46,812 nt of DNA, taken from assembly GCA_014874415.1 (NCBI GenBank), contig JACWAI010000075.1, forward strand, positions 1-46,812. Reading direction: 5' to 3'. The notes under the pieces are model-generated. The model searched no databases, was not told where the DNA came from, and worked only from the letters and a program-made list of their open reading frames with translations. The stretch is from Nitrososphaerales archaeon (GTDB lineage: Archaea > Thermoproteota > Nitrososphaeria > Nitrososphaerales > Gagatemarchaeaceae). Shown here piece after piece: positions 40,965 through 46,812 of the stretch. Made by a program: the position numbers and the translations under genes. Every line of letters begins with the position of its first letter. Within the stretch, counting starts at the first letter, position 1.

Positions 40965-41990
40965 TTGGAGAGCACCTTCGTCGACGCCTGCAACAGACGG
41001 GGCGTGGACCATACTCCTGTGTGGTTCATGCGCCAAGCGGGTAGATACCTTCCGAGCTACAGGGAGCTGAGGACAGGTAAAGGGATACTGGAGATAGCGA
41101 AGGACCCGGAGCTGGCGTCGGAGGTGACGGTCGACCCGGTGAGGCAGCTCGGGGTGGACGCGGCTGTGCTATTCGCCGACATAATGCTCCCGCTGGAAGG
41201 TATAGGGGTGAAATTCAAGATAGAAGAGAACCTGGGGCCTGTGATTGAGAACCCCGTTAGGACTTCAAGGGAGGTGGAGGCACTGGGGGAATTCGACCCC
41301 GAAGAGCACGTATCGTATGTACTTGAGACGATAAGGAGAGCCGTCGGAAAGCTGAACGGAACGCCGCTCATCGGATTTTCGGGGGCGCCCTTCACCATCG
41401 CGAGCTACCTTATAGAAGGAGCGCCGAGCAGGGATTTCCAGAAGACAAAGCGAATGATGTACTCCGAGCCCGAGGCCTGGGAGGTGCTGATGGGAAAGCT
41501 CACCAAACTCATTGTTCGCTACCTCCAGGCGCAGATCAAGAGCGGAGTCGGCGCCGTCCAGCTTTTTGACAGCTGGGCCGGATGCCTGTCCCCTGGCGAC
41601 TACGATGCGTATGCGAAGGACTACACCGGGCAGATATTCAGCGCTATCCGGGGACCCGTCCCGACGATCCATTTTTGCGCCGACTCGTCCTCCCTCATCG
41701 AACAGTTCGCCTCGACCGGTTGTGACGTCATCAGCGTCGACTGGAGGGTCCCGATAGATTCAGTGTGGGAAAGGACGGGGAACACCATGGCGGTCCAGGG
41801 GAACCTAGACCCGGCCTTGGCGGCGGTGGGCGGGCTCGCGATGGACAAAGGAGTCATGGAGATAATGAAACAGGCAGCAGGGAGAAAGGGGCACATTTTC
41901 AACCTGGGACACGGCGTGATGAAAGAGACCTCCCCCGAGAACCTGAAGAAGATCGTCAGGAGGGTGCACGAAGGGAGAAACGCTAGATGA
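40965..41990 (+). CDS. hemE: Uroporphyrinogen decarboxylase
   Basis: Converts uroporphyrinogen III to coproporphyrinogen III. The signature PVWFMRQAGRYLPSYRELR (near residues 18-36) has the arginines that bind substrate carboxylates, LFADIMLPLEGIGV and GFSGAPFTIASYLIEG follow, and the catalytic aspartate lies in ADIMLP. SVDWRVPID and FNLGHGVMKETSPENL are also diagnostic. The TTG start has an aggagg about 12 bases upstream. The stop overlaps the hemH start by ATGA (41987-41990). Its presence shows that the cluster uses a coproporphyrin route rather than the sirohaem route. Confidence 0.97.
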   Translation: MESTFVDACNRRGVDHTPVWFMRQAGRYLPSYRELRTGKGILEIAKDPELASEVTVDPVRQLGVDAAVLFADIMLPLEGIGVKFKIEENLGPVIENPVRTSREVEALGEFDPEEHVSYVLETIRRAVGKLNGTPLIGFSGAPFTIASYLIEGAPSRDFQKTKRMMYSEPEAWEVLMGKLTKLIVRYLQAQIKSGVGAVQLFDSWAGCLSPGDYDAYAKDYTGQIFSAIRGPVPTIHFCADSSSLIEQFASTGCDVISVDWRVPIDSVWERTGNTMAVQGNLDPALAAVGGLAMDKGVMEIMKQAAGRKGHIFNLGHGVMKETSPENLKKIVRRVHEGRNAR

Positions 41991-42889
41991 AGGGAATCAT
42001 GCTCATGGCCTATGGAGGCCCGACGTCGCTGGACCAGGTCGAGGCATACCTTACCCACATAAGAGGAGGGAGGAAGCCTTCGCCTGATCAGCTCGAGGAT
42101 CTGGTCGGGAGGTACAGGGCGATCGGAGGTTCTTCACCGCTGCTCGAGATAACGAAGAGACAGGCCAGCGGATTGGAAGAGGCATTATCCCGACCGGGGA
42201 ATGCCGTGAAGGTCTACGCTGGGATGAAGCATTCGCCCCCGTTCATAGGCGACGTCTTCGGTCAGGCCGTCAAGGATGGGATAACTGAATTGCTTTGTAT
42301 CCCCCTGGCGCCGCACTATTCCGCCATCAGCATCGGAGGGTACGAGAAGGCAGTGTCGGAGGCGAATGCAGCGCTCGGGAGCCCCGTCAGGGTTACCTTC
42401 GTGAGGTCTTGGCACAGGAACCCCAAGCTGATTGCGATGTGGGCGGGACGGGTGAGGAAAGCCGCTACTGCGGCAGGACCTGGCGCTTCCCTCGTCTTCT
42501 CCGCGCACAGCCTCCCAGAGCGGATCTTGAGGGAGGGGGACCCGTACAAGGACCAACTCCTGGAAACGTCAGGGCTCATCGCCAAAGAGGCCGGTTGGAA
42601 GGACCGGAGCTTCACTTTCCAGAGCCAGAGCAACACAGGGGAGCCGTGGCTCGGGCCGGACATAGTCGACCACCTGCAGAGCCTTTACGAAGGAGGGGCG
42701 AAGGGGTTCATAGTGGCCCCCATAGGCTTCGTCTCGGACCACCTCGAAATCCTCTTCGACATAGATGTGGAGTGCTTGAACTGGGCAAGAGAAAGGGGAG
42801 TGAGGCTCGTCAGGTGTGAGTCCCCTAACGACTCTGCCGAAATGGTTGGCGCTCTCCGCCTGATTGCCTCTGAGAACGGATTCGCCTGA
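41987..42889 (+). CDS. hemH: Ferrochelatase (probably coproporphyrin ferrochelatase, CpfC type)
   Basis: Inserts Fe2+ into a porphyrin. GIMLMAYGGPTSLDQVEAYL is the N-terminal signature, FSAHSLPERIL has the catalytic histidine, TFQSQSNTGEPWLGP the substrate loop, and VSDHLEILFDIDVE the conserved glutamate of the second metal site. Together with ChdC, the expected substrate is coproporphyrin III (the enzyme then named CpfC). The ATG overlaps the hemE stop. Length 300 aa is typical for the monofunctional bacterial-type enzyme. The cluster ends with this gene and a 102-nt gap follows. Confidence 0.95.
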   Translation: MKGIMLMAYGGPTSLDQVEAYLTHIRGGRKPSPDQLEDLVGRYRAIGGSSPLLEITKRQASGLEEALSRPGNAVKVYAGMKHSPPFIGDVFGQAVKDGITELLCIPLAPHYSAISIGGYEKAVSEANAALGSPVRVTFVRSWHRNPKLIAMWAGRVRKAATAAGPGASLVFSAHSLPERILREGDPYKDQLLETSGLIAKEAGWKDRSFTFQSQSNTGEPWLGPDIVDHLQSLYEGGAKGFIVAPIGFVSDHLEILFDIDVECLNWARERGVRLVRCESPNDSAEMVGALRLIASENGFA

Positions 42890-42991
42890 ACTAGCCTAGC
42901 CCGTTCCTCGGCGGTCGCCAGCTTCGCCGAACAACGCAGCGAGACAAGTAATAATCGGCCAGAAACAGGGCTTTGTTGTTAGGGACCTGGC

Positions 42992-43915
42992 ATGAAGGCG
43001 CTTAGAGCCGTTCAGTTGACGAAGGTGTACAGGAAGTCGAAGCAACCAGCGCTTGACTCCCTTGACCTGGAAATCGATTCGGGCCAGATCTTCACGATGC
43101 TGGGGAGGAACGGCGCGGGCAAGACCACATTCCTCAGGATCGCCAGCACCCAGCTCATGCCCACGTCAGGGAGCGTCGAAGTGCTCGGGCTGGACGCAGT
43201 AAGGGAGGCGAAGCAGCTGAGAGAGAAGATTGCCATCACCCCCCAGGAGGCTGAGACGATTTACCCGCTCACCCCGCGGGACCACGTCCTACTCAACCTC
43301 AGGATGAGGGGGTTGCCGAAAGAGGAGGCGAAGCGGCGCGCCCAGGAGGCCCTCGACGACCTCGAGTTGACCGAAGTCGCCGACGTGAATTCTGACTGGC
43401 TCTCGGGGGGGCTCAAGCAGAGGGTGATAGTGGCCATGGCCCTTCGGACGGACGCCGAACTGATCTTCCTCGACGAGCCTAGCATAGGGCTCGACCCTGT
43501 GAACCGCCGCAGGGTGTGGGACCAGCTCACGCGGCTCAAGAAGGACGGGAAGACGATAATCCTGACAACCCATTACATGGACGAGGCCGAGGCGCTTTCA
43601 GACAACCTGGTGATAGTCAGTAGGGGGAAGGTCGTCGCGGCCGGGACTCCCCAGAGCGTTAGGGCCTCGGTGACGCAAAGGACGACGAGGGTCGACGTCT
43701 ATGACAAGTTCAACCAGTCGGAACTGGGCAAGTATGGGCATGCCGTGTCCATTGCTGGAAGATTCCGGGTCCTGACCGACGAGAATGGCGCGAAGGACCT
43801 GGGAGATGAGGCGGTGGCAAGAGGGGCGAGGGTGGCGTTGAGCCCCGTGACCCTGGACGACGTCTTCGTCGACATAGTGGGAGAGGCCGAGAAGGAGGAA
43901 GAGGATGAGCGCTAG
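42992..43915 (+). CDS. ABC transporter ATP-binding protein
   Basis: A 307-residue exporter-type ATPase. Walker A GRNGAGKTT near residues 38-46, Q-loop ITPQEAE, signature LSGGLKQRV, Walker B LIFLDEPSIGLDP, and H-loop TTHYMDEAEALSD are all intact. The C-terminal domain ends in TLDDVFVDIVGEAEKEEE, as in DrrA/CcmA proteins. The gene follows the haem operon after a 102-nt gap with its own weak TATA-like element (aataatc, near 42948), so it could export haem or a precursor, but the substrate is not known. Its 3' end overlaps the permease start by 11 bases. Confidence 0.93.
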   Translation: MKALRAVQLTKVYRKSKQPALDSLDLEIDSGQIFTMLGRNGAGKTTFLRIASTQLMPTSGSVEVLGLDAVREAKQLREKIAITPQEAETIYPLTPRDHVLLNLRMRGLPKEEAKRRAQEALDDLELTEVADVNSDWLSGGLKQRVIVAMALRTDAELIFLDEPSIGLDPVNRRRVWDQLTRLKKDGKTIILTTHYMDEAEALSDNLVIVSRGKVVAAGTPQSVRASVTQRTTRVDVYDKFNQSELGKYGHAVSIAGRFRVLTDENGAKDLGDEAVARGARVALSPVTLDDVFVDIVGEAEKEEEDER

Positions 43916-44642
43916 GAAGAGGCTCCGATCGCTCTGGGCGATAATGTACTACCTGGGGTTCACACCCATGATCAGGAACCCCCTTTTCATCGCATTCGTA
44001 TTCTCAACCCCCTTCACCCTCCTCTTCATCCTGTTCGTAGCGAGCAACGGATCTGCCCTCCCCTACGGCCTCGCCGGAGCCCTGACCATGGTCACGACGG
44101 AGCTCGGGCTGTTCGTCGGGACCGATCTGGCGTCATACAAGATCCAGAATAGGTTCCAGGACATCGTCGTTGCGTCGCCTGTATCACCGCTGGTCTACAT
44201 GTTCGGGGTGGCGCTTTCAGAGCTCATCTTCGGCGCCCCGGCGCTGATAGTGCTCTTCGGCCTGATGGCCGGGCAGGGCGCCTCGGTGGTGTCGCTTGCG
44301 GCCTCCTTGGGCGTCGTTCTGCTCCTGTGGGTCACCACCACTAGTTTGGGGTTCTTCTTCTCAGCCTACGCCCCCAACACCCAGAACGCGTTCATAATCA
44401 ACGGATTCATCACGACCCTACTTTCAGTGCTCCCTCCGGTATACTATTCCGTGAACGTGCTACCGAAGTTCCTAGTGCCCTTCGCCGAGATCATACCTAC
44501 CACCGAAGCTTCAGCACTGTTTCAGGGGACGATAGGGCTGGGGTATTCGATATCCCCTGTGTCCGGGTTCGTGGTCCTGTTGGCTTCGACCATGTTGATG
44601 CTCATCCTTGTTTCATTCAGGATGAGATGGCGCGAGAACTGA
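43905..44642 (+). CDS. ABC-2 type transporter permease
   Basis: A 245-residue permease with about six transmembrane helices, one N-terminal (PLFIAFVFSTPFTLLFILFV) and several further down (TSLGFFFSAYAPNTQ, NGFITTLLSVLPPVYYSVNV, and SGFVVLLASTMLMLILVSF). The loop between helices two and three (ASYKIQNRFQDIVVASPVSP) is the coupling region. It begins within the last codons of the ATPase gene, so the two form one exporter. It may export haem intermediates or lipids. The assignment to haem rests only on position. Confidence 0.9.
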   Translation: MSARKRLRSLWAIMYYLGFTPMIRNPLFIAFVFSTPFTLLFILFVASNGSALPYGLAGALTMVTTELGLFVGTDLASYKIQNRFQDIVVASPVSPLVYMFGVALSELIFGAPALIVLFGLMAGQGASVVSLAASLGVVLLLWVTTTSLGFFFSAYAPNTQNAFIINGFITTLLSVLPPVYYSVNVLPKFLVPFAEIIPTTEASALFQGTIGLGYSISPVSGFVVLLASTMLMLILVSFRMRWREN

Positions 44643-44660
44643 CAGGGTTTCGAAGTTAGG

Positions 44661-44756
44661 CGCCGGGGGTAGGATTCGGACCCACGCGACCCGAAGGTCA
44701 CGGGCTCTCTTTTGTTGGACTCAAGGCCCGCGCATTAACCACTCTGCCACCCCGGC
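44661..44756 (-). tRNA. tRNA-Ser (anticodon UGA) with a 13-nt intron
   Basis: The minus strand gives a complete tRNA. The acceptor stem GCCGGGG pairs with CCCCGGC and the discriminator is G, as usual for serine. The D-stem is GCA/TGC, the anticodon stem CGGGC/GCCCG, the long variable arm GACC-TTCG-GGTC, and the T-arm GTGGG-TCCGAAT-CCTAC. The 20-nt anticodon loop is explained by a 13-nt intron (about 44707-44719, position 37/38), whose removal leaves a loop CUUGAGA with anticodon UGA. Exact splice sites could shift by one or two bases without changing the mature loop. A type II variable arm and G73 support serine over leucine. Confidence 0.93.
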
Positions 44757-44883
44757 CCAGATGGGACTTTCGGGAGTTGTCTTCTTATCCTTTCGCGGAT
44801 GCGATGAAGCGTTCTCAGGGGGCTAATAATTGTGCACAGGCCTCAATGACCTAGCCTTCTCGTTTAGTGGCCAAGTCCCTCAT

Positions 44884-45261
44884 CTACGCGGGATTCTTGA
44901 CCTCGGCCGTGAATGAATTCAGCCGTTTTATTTTGCCGTTCTCCACCTCGAGGATGTCGCAAGCCCTGAGCCTTAGGAAACCGCCCTCCTTCAGGGCTAC
45001 CCGAACCGTGGTCTCCGCGACCACAACGTTGTTTTCCTCCGTCATCCGGATGATCTCGATTGGGAGGGGCCACCCGCCTGGGGGTTCATCTATGCTCTGA
45101 TTGAAAGCGGCCTTCCCTCGCAGTGGGACTCCCGAGTTGGGAAATCCGTCGGCCCACTCTACTCTCTCTACTTCTTCCGTCAAGCGAGAAAGCAGTCCCG
45201 GACGATCCCCCCTGCTCAAGCTGTCCAGGTACCTCTCTGCGACTTCCTTGTTTGGGCTCAC
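44884..45261 (-). CDS. NTF2-like (SnoaL) protein
   Basis: A 125-residue NTF2/SnoaL-fold protein. It begins MSPNKEVAERYLDSLSRGD (the usual 'VxxYLxALxxGD' start), then strands with EWADGFPNSGVPLRGKAAF, and ends with EVENGKIKRLNSFT, the typical last strand. These proteins are small isomerases, hydrolases or ligand binders, often of unknown role. GTG 45261 is chosen because a TATA box cgaatataaag (45282-45292, reverse) is centred 27 nt upstream. The longer frame from 45348 would run through that promoter. It has no clear functional neighbour. Confidence 0.82.
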   Translation of the reverse strand: MSPNKEVAERYLDSLSRGDRPGLLSRLTEEVERVEWADGFPNSGVPLRGKAAFNQSIDEPPGGWPLPIEIIRMTEENNVVVAETTVRVALKEGGFLRLRACDILEVENGKIKRLNSFTAEVKNPA

Positions 45262-45281
45262 CGTCCTCGAATCTATCGGCC

Positions 45282-45292
45282 CGAATATAAAG
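45282..45292 (-). promoter_or_regulatory. TATA box of the NTF2-like gene
   Basis: cgaatataaag (ctttatattcg on the minus strand) is centred about 27 nt upstream of GTG 45261, so the transcript should be leaderless. Confidence 0.6.
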
Positions 45293-45350
45293 ACCCAAGC
45301 CGTTCGCTGCGAGCGGCTGTCACGAACTAACGCATGAGCAACCATCAACG

Positions 45351-45358
45351 GTTAAAAC
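45351..45358 (+). promoter_or_regulatory. TATA box of the 3-hydroxyacyl-CoA dehydrogenase gene
   Basis: gttaaaac is centred 27 nt upstream of ATG 45381, again predicting a leaderless mRNA. Confidence 0.5.
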
Positions 45359-45380
45359 GAACGCGACTGCGTGCGGGCGC

Positions 45381-46271
45381 ATGAACAGCAGCTCAGGGAA
45401 ATTGACGGTACTCGGGGCCGGACTGATGGGCCATGGCATCGCTCAGGTCGCCTCTCAGGTGGGAGGATTCGAAGTGTCGTTACTGGATGTCGAACAAAGA
45501 TTCGTCGACAGCGGGATGAAGATGATCAACTCCAGCGTCGCCAAGTTCGTCGAGAAAGGGAAGCTGACGAAGGACCAGGCAGACGCCGCACTGAAGAGGG
45601 TCCACCCCACACTCGACCTCGCAGAGGCGTTGAAGGGGAGCTCCCTTGTCATCGAGGCGGCTACGGAAGATCCCAAGTTGAAGCTGGACCTATATCGAAG
45701 GGTATCCGATCTATCGGATAGGGACGCGATTTTAGCGTCCAACACCTCCTCCATCAGCATAACGCTCCTCGCGTCGGTGACCAAGAGGCCAGAAAACGTG
45801 TGCGGGATGCACTTCTTCAACCCGCCGCAACTCATGCCCCTTGTCGAGATCATAAGGGGGAACAAGACTTCGGACGAGACAGTCAACAGGGTCAGGGACA
45901 TCTCGGCGAAGCTGGGGAAGGAGACGGTGCTTTGCAAGAAGGACTCCCCGGGGTTCATCGTTAACAGGATACTTGTTCCGGCGCTCAACGAGGCGGTCTT
46001 CTTGGTCCAGGAAGGGGTGGCAGAACCCGAGGACATCGACAAGGCGGTGAAGCTCGGCCTCAACTGGCCGATGGGTCCCCTGCAGCTTCTTGACTACGTC
46101 GGGCTAGATACAACCTTGAACATCACGCAGGTGTTCATGAATGAATTCCAAGACTCGAAATATCGAGCAAGCCCGCTGATGAGAGAGATGGTGCGCGCAG
46201 GGATGATGGGACGAAAGAGCGGAAAGGGGTTCTACGAATGGGGATCGCCAGGCGCCACTAAGACGAAGTGA
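45381..46271 (+). CDS. 3-hydroxyacyl-CoA dehydrogenase (3-hydroxybutyryl-CoA dehydrogenase type)
   Basis: A 296-residue NAD-dependent dehydrogenase that oxidises (S)-3-hydroxyacyl-CoA to 3-ketoacyl-CoA, or reverses this. The N-terminal Rossmann motif is VLGAGLMGHGIAQVASQ, ILASNTSSISIT the conserved S/N site, CGMHFFNPPQLMPLVEII holds the catalytic histidine, and GFIVNRILVPALNEAV the C-terminal domain start. Length fits stand-alone PaaH/Hbd enzymes, not FadB fusions. It overlaps the convergent thioesterase gene by 14 bases. Together with the enoyl-CoA hydratase gene at 46745 it suggests beta-oxidation or crotonyl-CoA metabolism. Confidence 0.96.
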   Translation: MNSSSGKLTVLGAGLMGHGIAQVASQVGGFEVSLLDVEQRFVDSGMKMINSSVAKFVEKGKLTKDQADAALKRVHPTLDLAEALKGSSLVIEAATEDPKLKLDLYRRVSDLSDRDAILASNTSSISITLLASVTKRPENVCGMHFFNPPQLMPLVEIIRGNKTSDETVNRVRDISAKLGKETVLCKKDSPGFIVNRILVPALNEAVFLVQEGVAEPEDIDKAVKLGLNWPMGPLQLLDYVGLDTTLNITQVFMNEFQDSKYRASPLMREMVRAGMMGRKSGKGFYEWGSPGATKTK

Positions 46272-46662
46272 GCTTCGATTTCAGCTCAGGAGAGAAGGTC
46301 ATCTTCTTTCCCCCTTTCAAGGTCAGCACGTGGACGGTGTGGCCTGTCGCAAGCAACGTCTTTTCTGGAAGCTTGTAGATCTCATTCTCGAACCTCATGC
46401 TGCTGTTACCGATTGAAGCGATCCGCGTCTTGACCAGAATCTCGTCATCGAAGCGTGCGGACGAGTTGTAGTCTGCATGGGCCTGGACGACTGGGAACTC
46501 CATTTCGTGCCTTACCCACTCTTTGTAGCCGAATCCGACGTCCCGAAGCAATGCTACTCTTCCAACCTCCATCCAAATGAAAAACTTGGCATAATATACG
46601 ACCCCCATGGTGTCCGTCTCTTCGTAGCGAAGGCGGAGCTTCTGCTCGTGCCGGTCCCCCAC
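46258..46662 (-). CDS. Acyl-CoA thioesterase (YbgC/4-hydroxybenzoyl-CoA thioesterase-like hotdog protein)
   Basis: A 134-residue hotdog thioesterase. LRLRYEETDTMGVVYYAKFFIWMEVGR is represented here by the key YEETDTMGVVYYAKF motif, whose aspartate is catalytic in 4HBT/YbgC enzymes. WVRHEMEFPVVQAHADYNS and FEN-IYKL-like strands follow. The ORF is open to 46797, but GTG 46662 is preferred: it gives the normal family length and a TATA-like ttctttaag (46685-46693, reverse) lies 27 nt upstream. It probably hydrolyses a short or aromatic acyl-CoA. Confidence 0.88.
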   Translation of the reverse strand: MGDRHEQKLRLRYEETDTMGVVYYAKFFIWMEVGRVALLRDVGFGYKEWVRHEMEFPVVQAHADYNSSARFDDEILVKTRIASIGNSSMRFENEIYKLPEKTLLATGHTVHVLTLKGGKKMTFSPELKSKLTSS

Positions 46663-46684
46663 AGCCCACGCGGGATTCTGTCGC

Positions 46685-46693
46685 TTCTTTAAG
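46685..46693 (-). promoter_or_regulatory. TATA box of the YbgC-like gene
   Basis: ttctttaag (cttaaagaa on the minus strand) is centred about 27 nt upstream of GTG 46662 and supports that start over the longer frame. Confidence 0.45.
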
Positions 46694-46713
46694 CTGACGA
46701 GCACACAGGAGCC

Positions 46714-46723
46714 TTTATCAAAA
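46714..46723 (+). promoter_or_regulatory. TATA box of the enoyl-CoA hydratase-like gene
   Basis: tttatcaaaa is centred 27 nt upstream of ATG 46745. Confidence 0.45.
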
Positions 46724-46744
46724 TCGGGGCTCGGCCTTCGTCGC

Positions 46745-46812
46745 ATGGGATACGAGACGATACAGACCTCGAAGGAAGGTATGCTCGGGATAGTCACGTT
46801 GAACCGCCCTCA
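46745..46812 (+). CDS. Enoyl-CoA hydratase/isomerase family, N-terminal start only (3' truncated by window)
   Basis: Only 22 codons are visible before the window ends: MGYETIQTSKEGMLGIVTLN, followed by RP. The pattern 'GxxxIxTLNRP' is the first beta-strand unit of crotonase-fold enzymes, which hydrate enoyl-CoA or isomerise it. The start is supported by the TATA box at 46714-46723 and the divergent thioesterase gene. With the hydroxyacyl-CoA dehydrogenase it probably forms part of a short-chain acyl-CoA pathway. Catalytic glutamates lie outside the window. Confidence 0.72.
   Translation, partial: MGYETIQTSKEGMLGIVTLNRP

Noticed and set aside
1-46812. CRISPR array, rRNA or prophage
   Set aside because: No regularly spaced direct repeats, no conserved rRNA segment and no phage structural genes were seen.

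Overview
This is a G+C-rich, gene-dense archaeal chromosome segment. The archaeal markers are an archaeal-type ribosomal protein S10, a tRNA-Ser with an anticodon-loop intron, both subunits of phosphomevalonate dehydratase (archaeal mevalonate pathway), an ADP-forming acyl-CoA synthetase, a HerA-type ATPase, and TATA boxes about 26-35 nt upstream of many ATG/GTG/TTG starts (mostly leaderless genes). The lineage is probably a mesophilic, at least partly aerobic, organotrophic member of the TACK archaea (Nitrososphaeria-like), but this is an inference from gene content and is not certain.

Layout. 1-3022: two ABC exporter ATPase/permease pairs. 3019-3290: remnant of a metallophosphoesterase. 3311-8520: CoxG-like protein, acyl-CoA dehydrogenase, small zinc protein, MazG-like pyrophosphohydrolase, endonuclease III, an epimerase/reductase, a small protein with a natural His6 tail, and a CBS/universal-stress-protein pair. 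8679-9937: an orphan tnpB transposon gene broken by a frameshift. 10163-16109: a 4-TM protein, an ArsR-like regulator with a small DUF7521-like membrane protein, a GNAT/ADP-forming acyl-CoA synthetase fusion, a membrane-anchored double cupredoxin and two small unknown genes. 16168-22387: an enolase-superfamily enzyme, the phosphomevalonate dehydratase/HAD phosphatase operon, and an Fe-alcohol dehydrogenase plus aldehyde dehydrogenase pair. 22380-33683: a mixture of metabolic genes (FAD oxidoreductase, VOC protein with a frameshift, S10, epimerase, Nudix, amidase, thioesterase, HerA-like ATPase, deoxyribose-phosphate aldolase, four-CBS protein, cyclic 2,3-diphosphoglycerate synthetase-like protein).

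33902-42889 is the most notable part: nine same-strand genes, nearly all overlapping or within a few bases, encoding a complete path from glutamyl-tRNA to haem through coproporphyrin: radical SAM protein (Ahb/NirJ-like), hemA, hemC, hemD, hemB, chdC/hemQ, hemL, hemE, hemH. The coproporphyrinogen oxidase step (CgoX/HemY) is absent. The operon contains two candidate coprohaem-to-haem enzymes (oxidative ChdC and a radical SAM protein), and a perfect 7-bp inverted repeat lies just upstream of its TATA box. An ABC exporter follows it.

The right end holds tRNA-Ser(UGA) with an intron, an NTF2-like protein and a short-chain acyl-CoA locus (3-hydroxyacyl-CoA dehydrogenase, thioesterase, start of an enoyl-CoA hydratase gene). 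Regulation appears very compact: three divergent pairs share one TATA box placed midway between the two starts, and three convergent pairs overlap exactly on the tetranucleotide CTAG.
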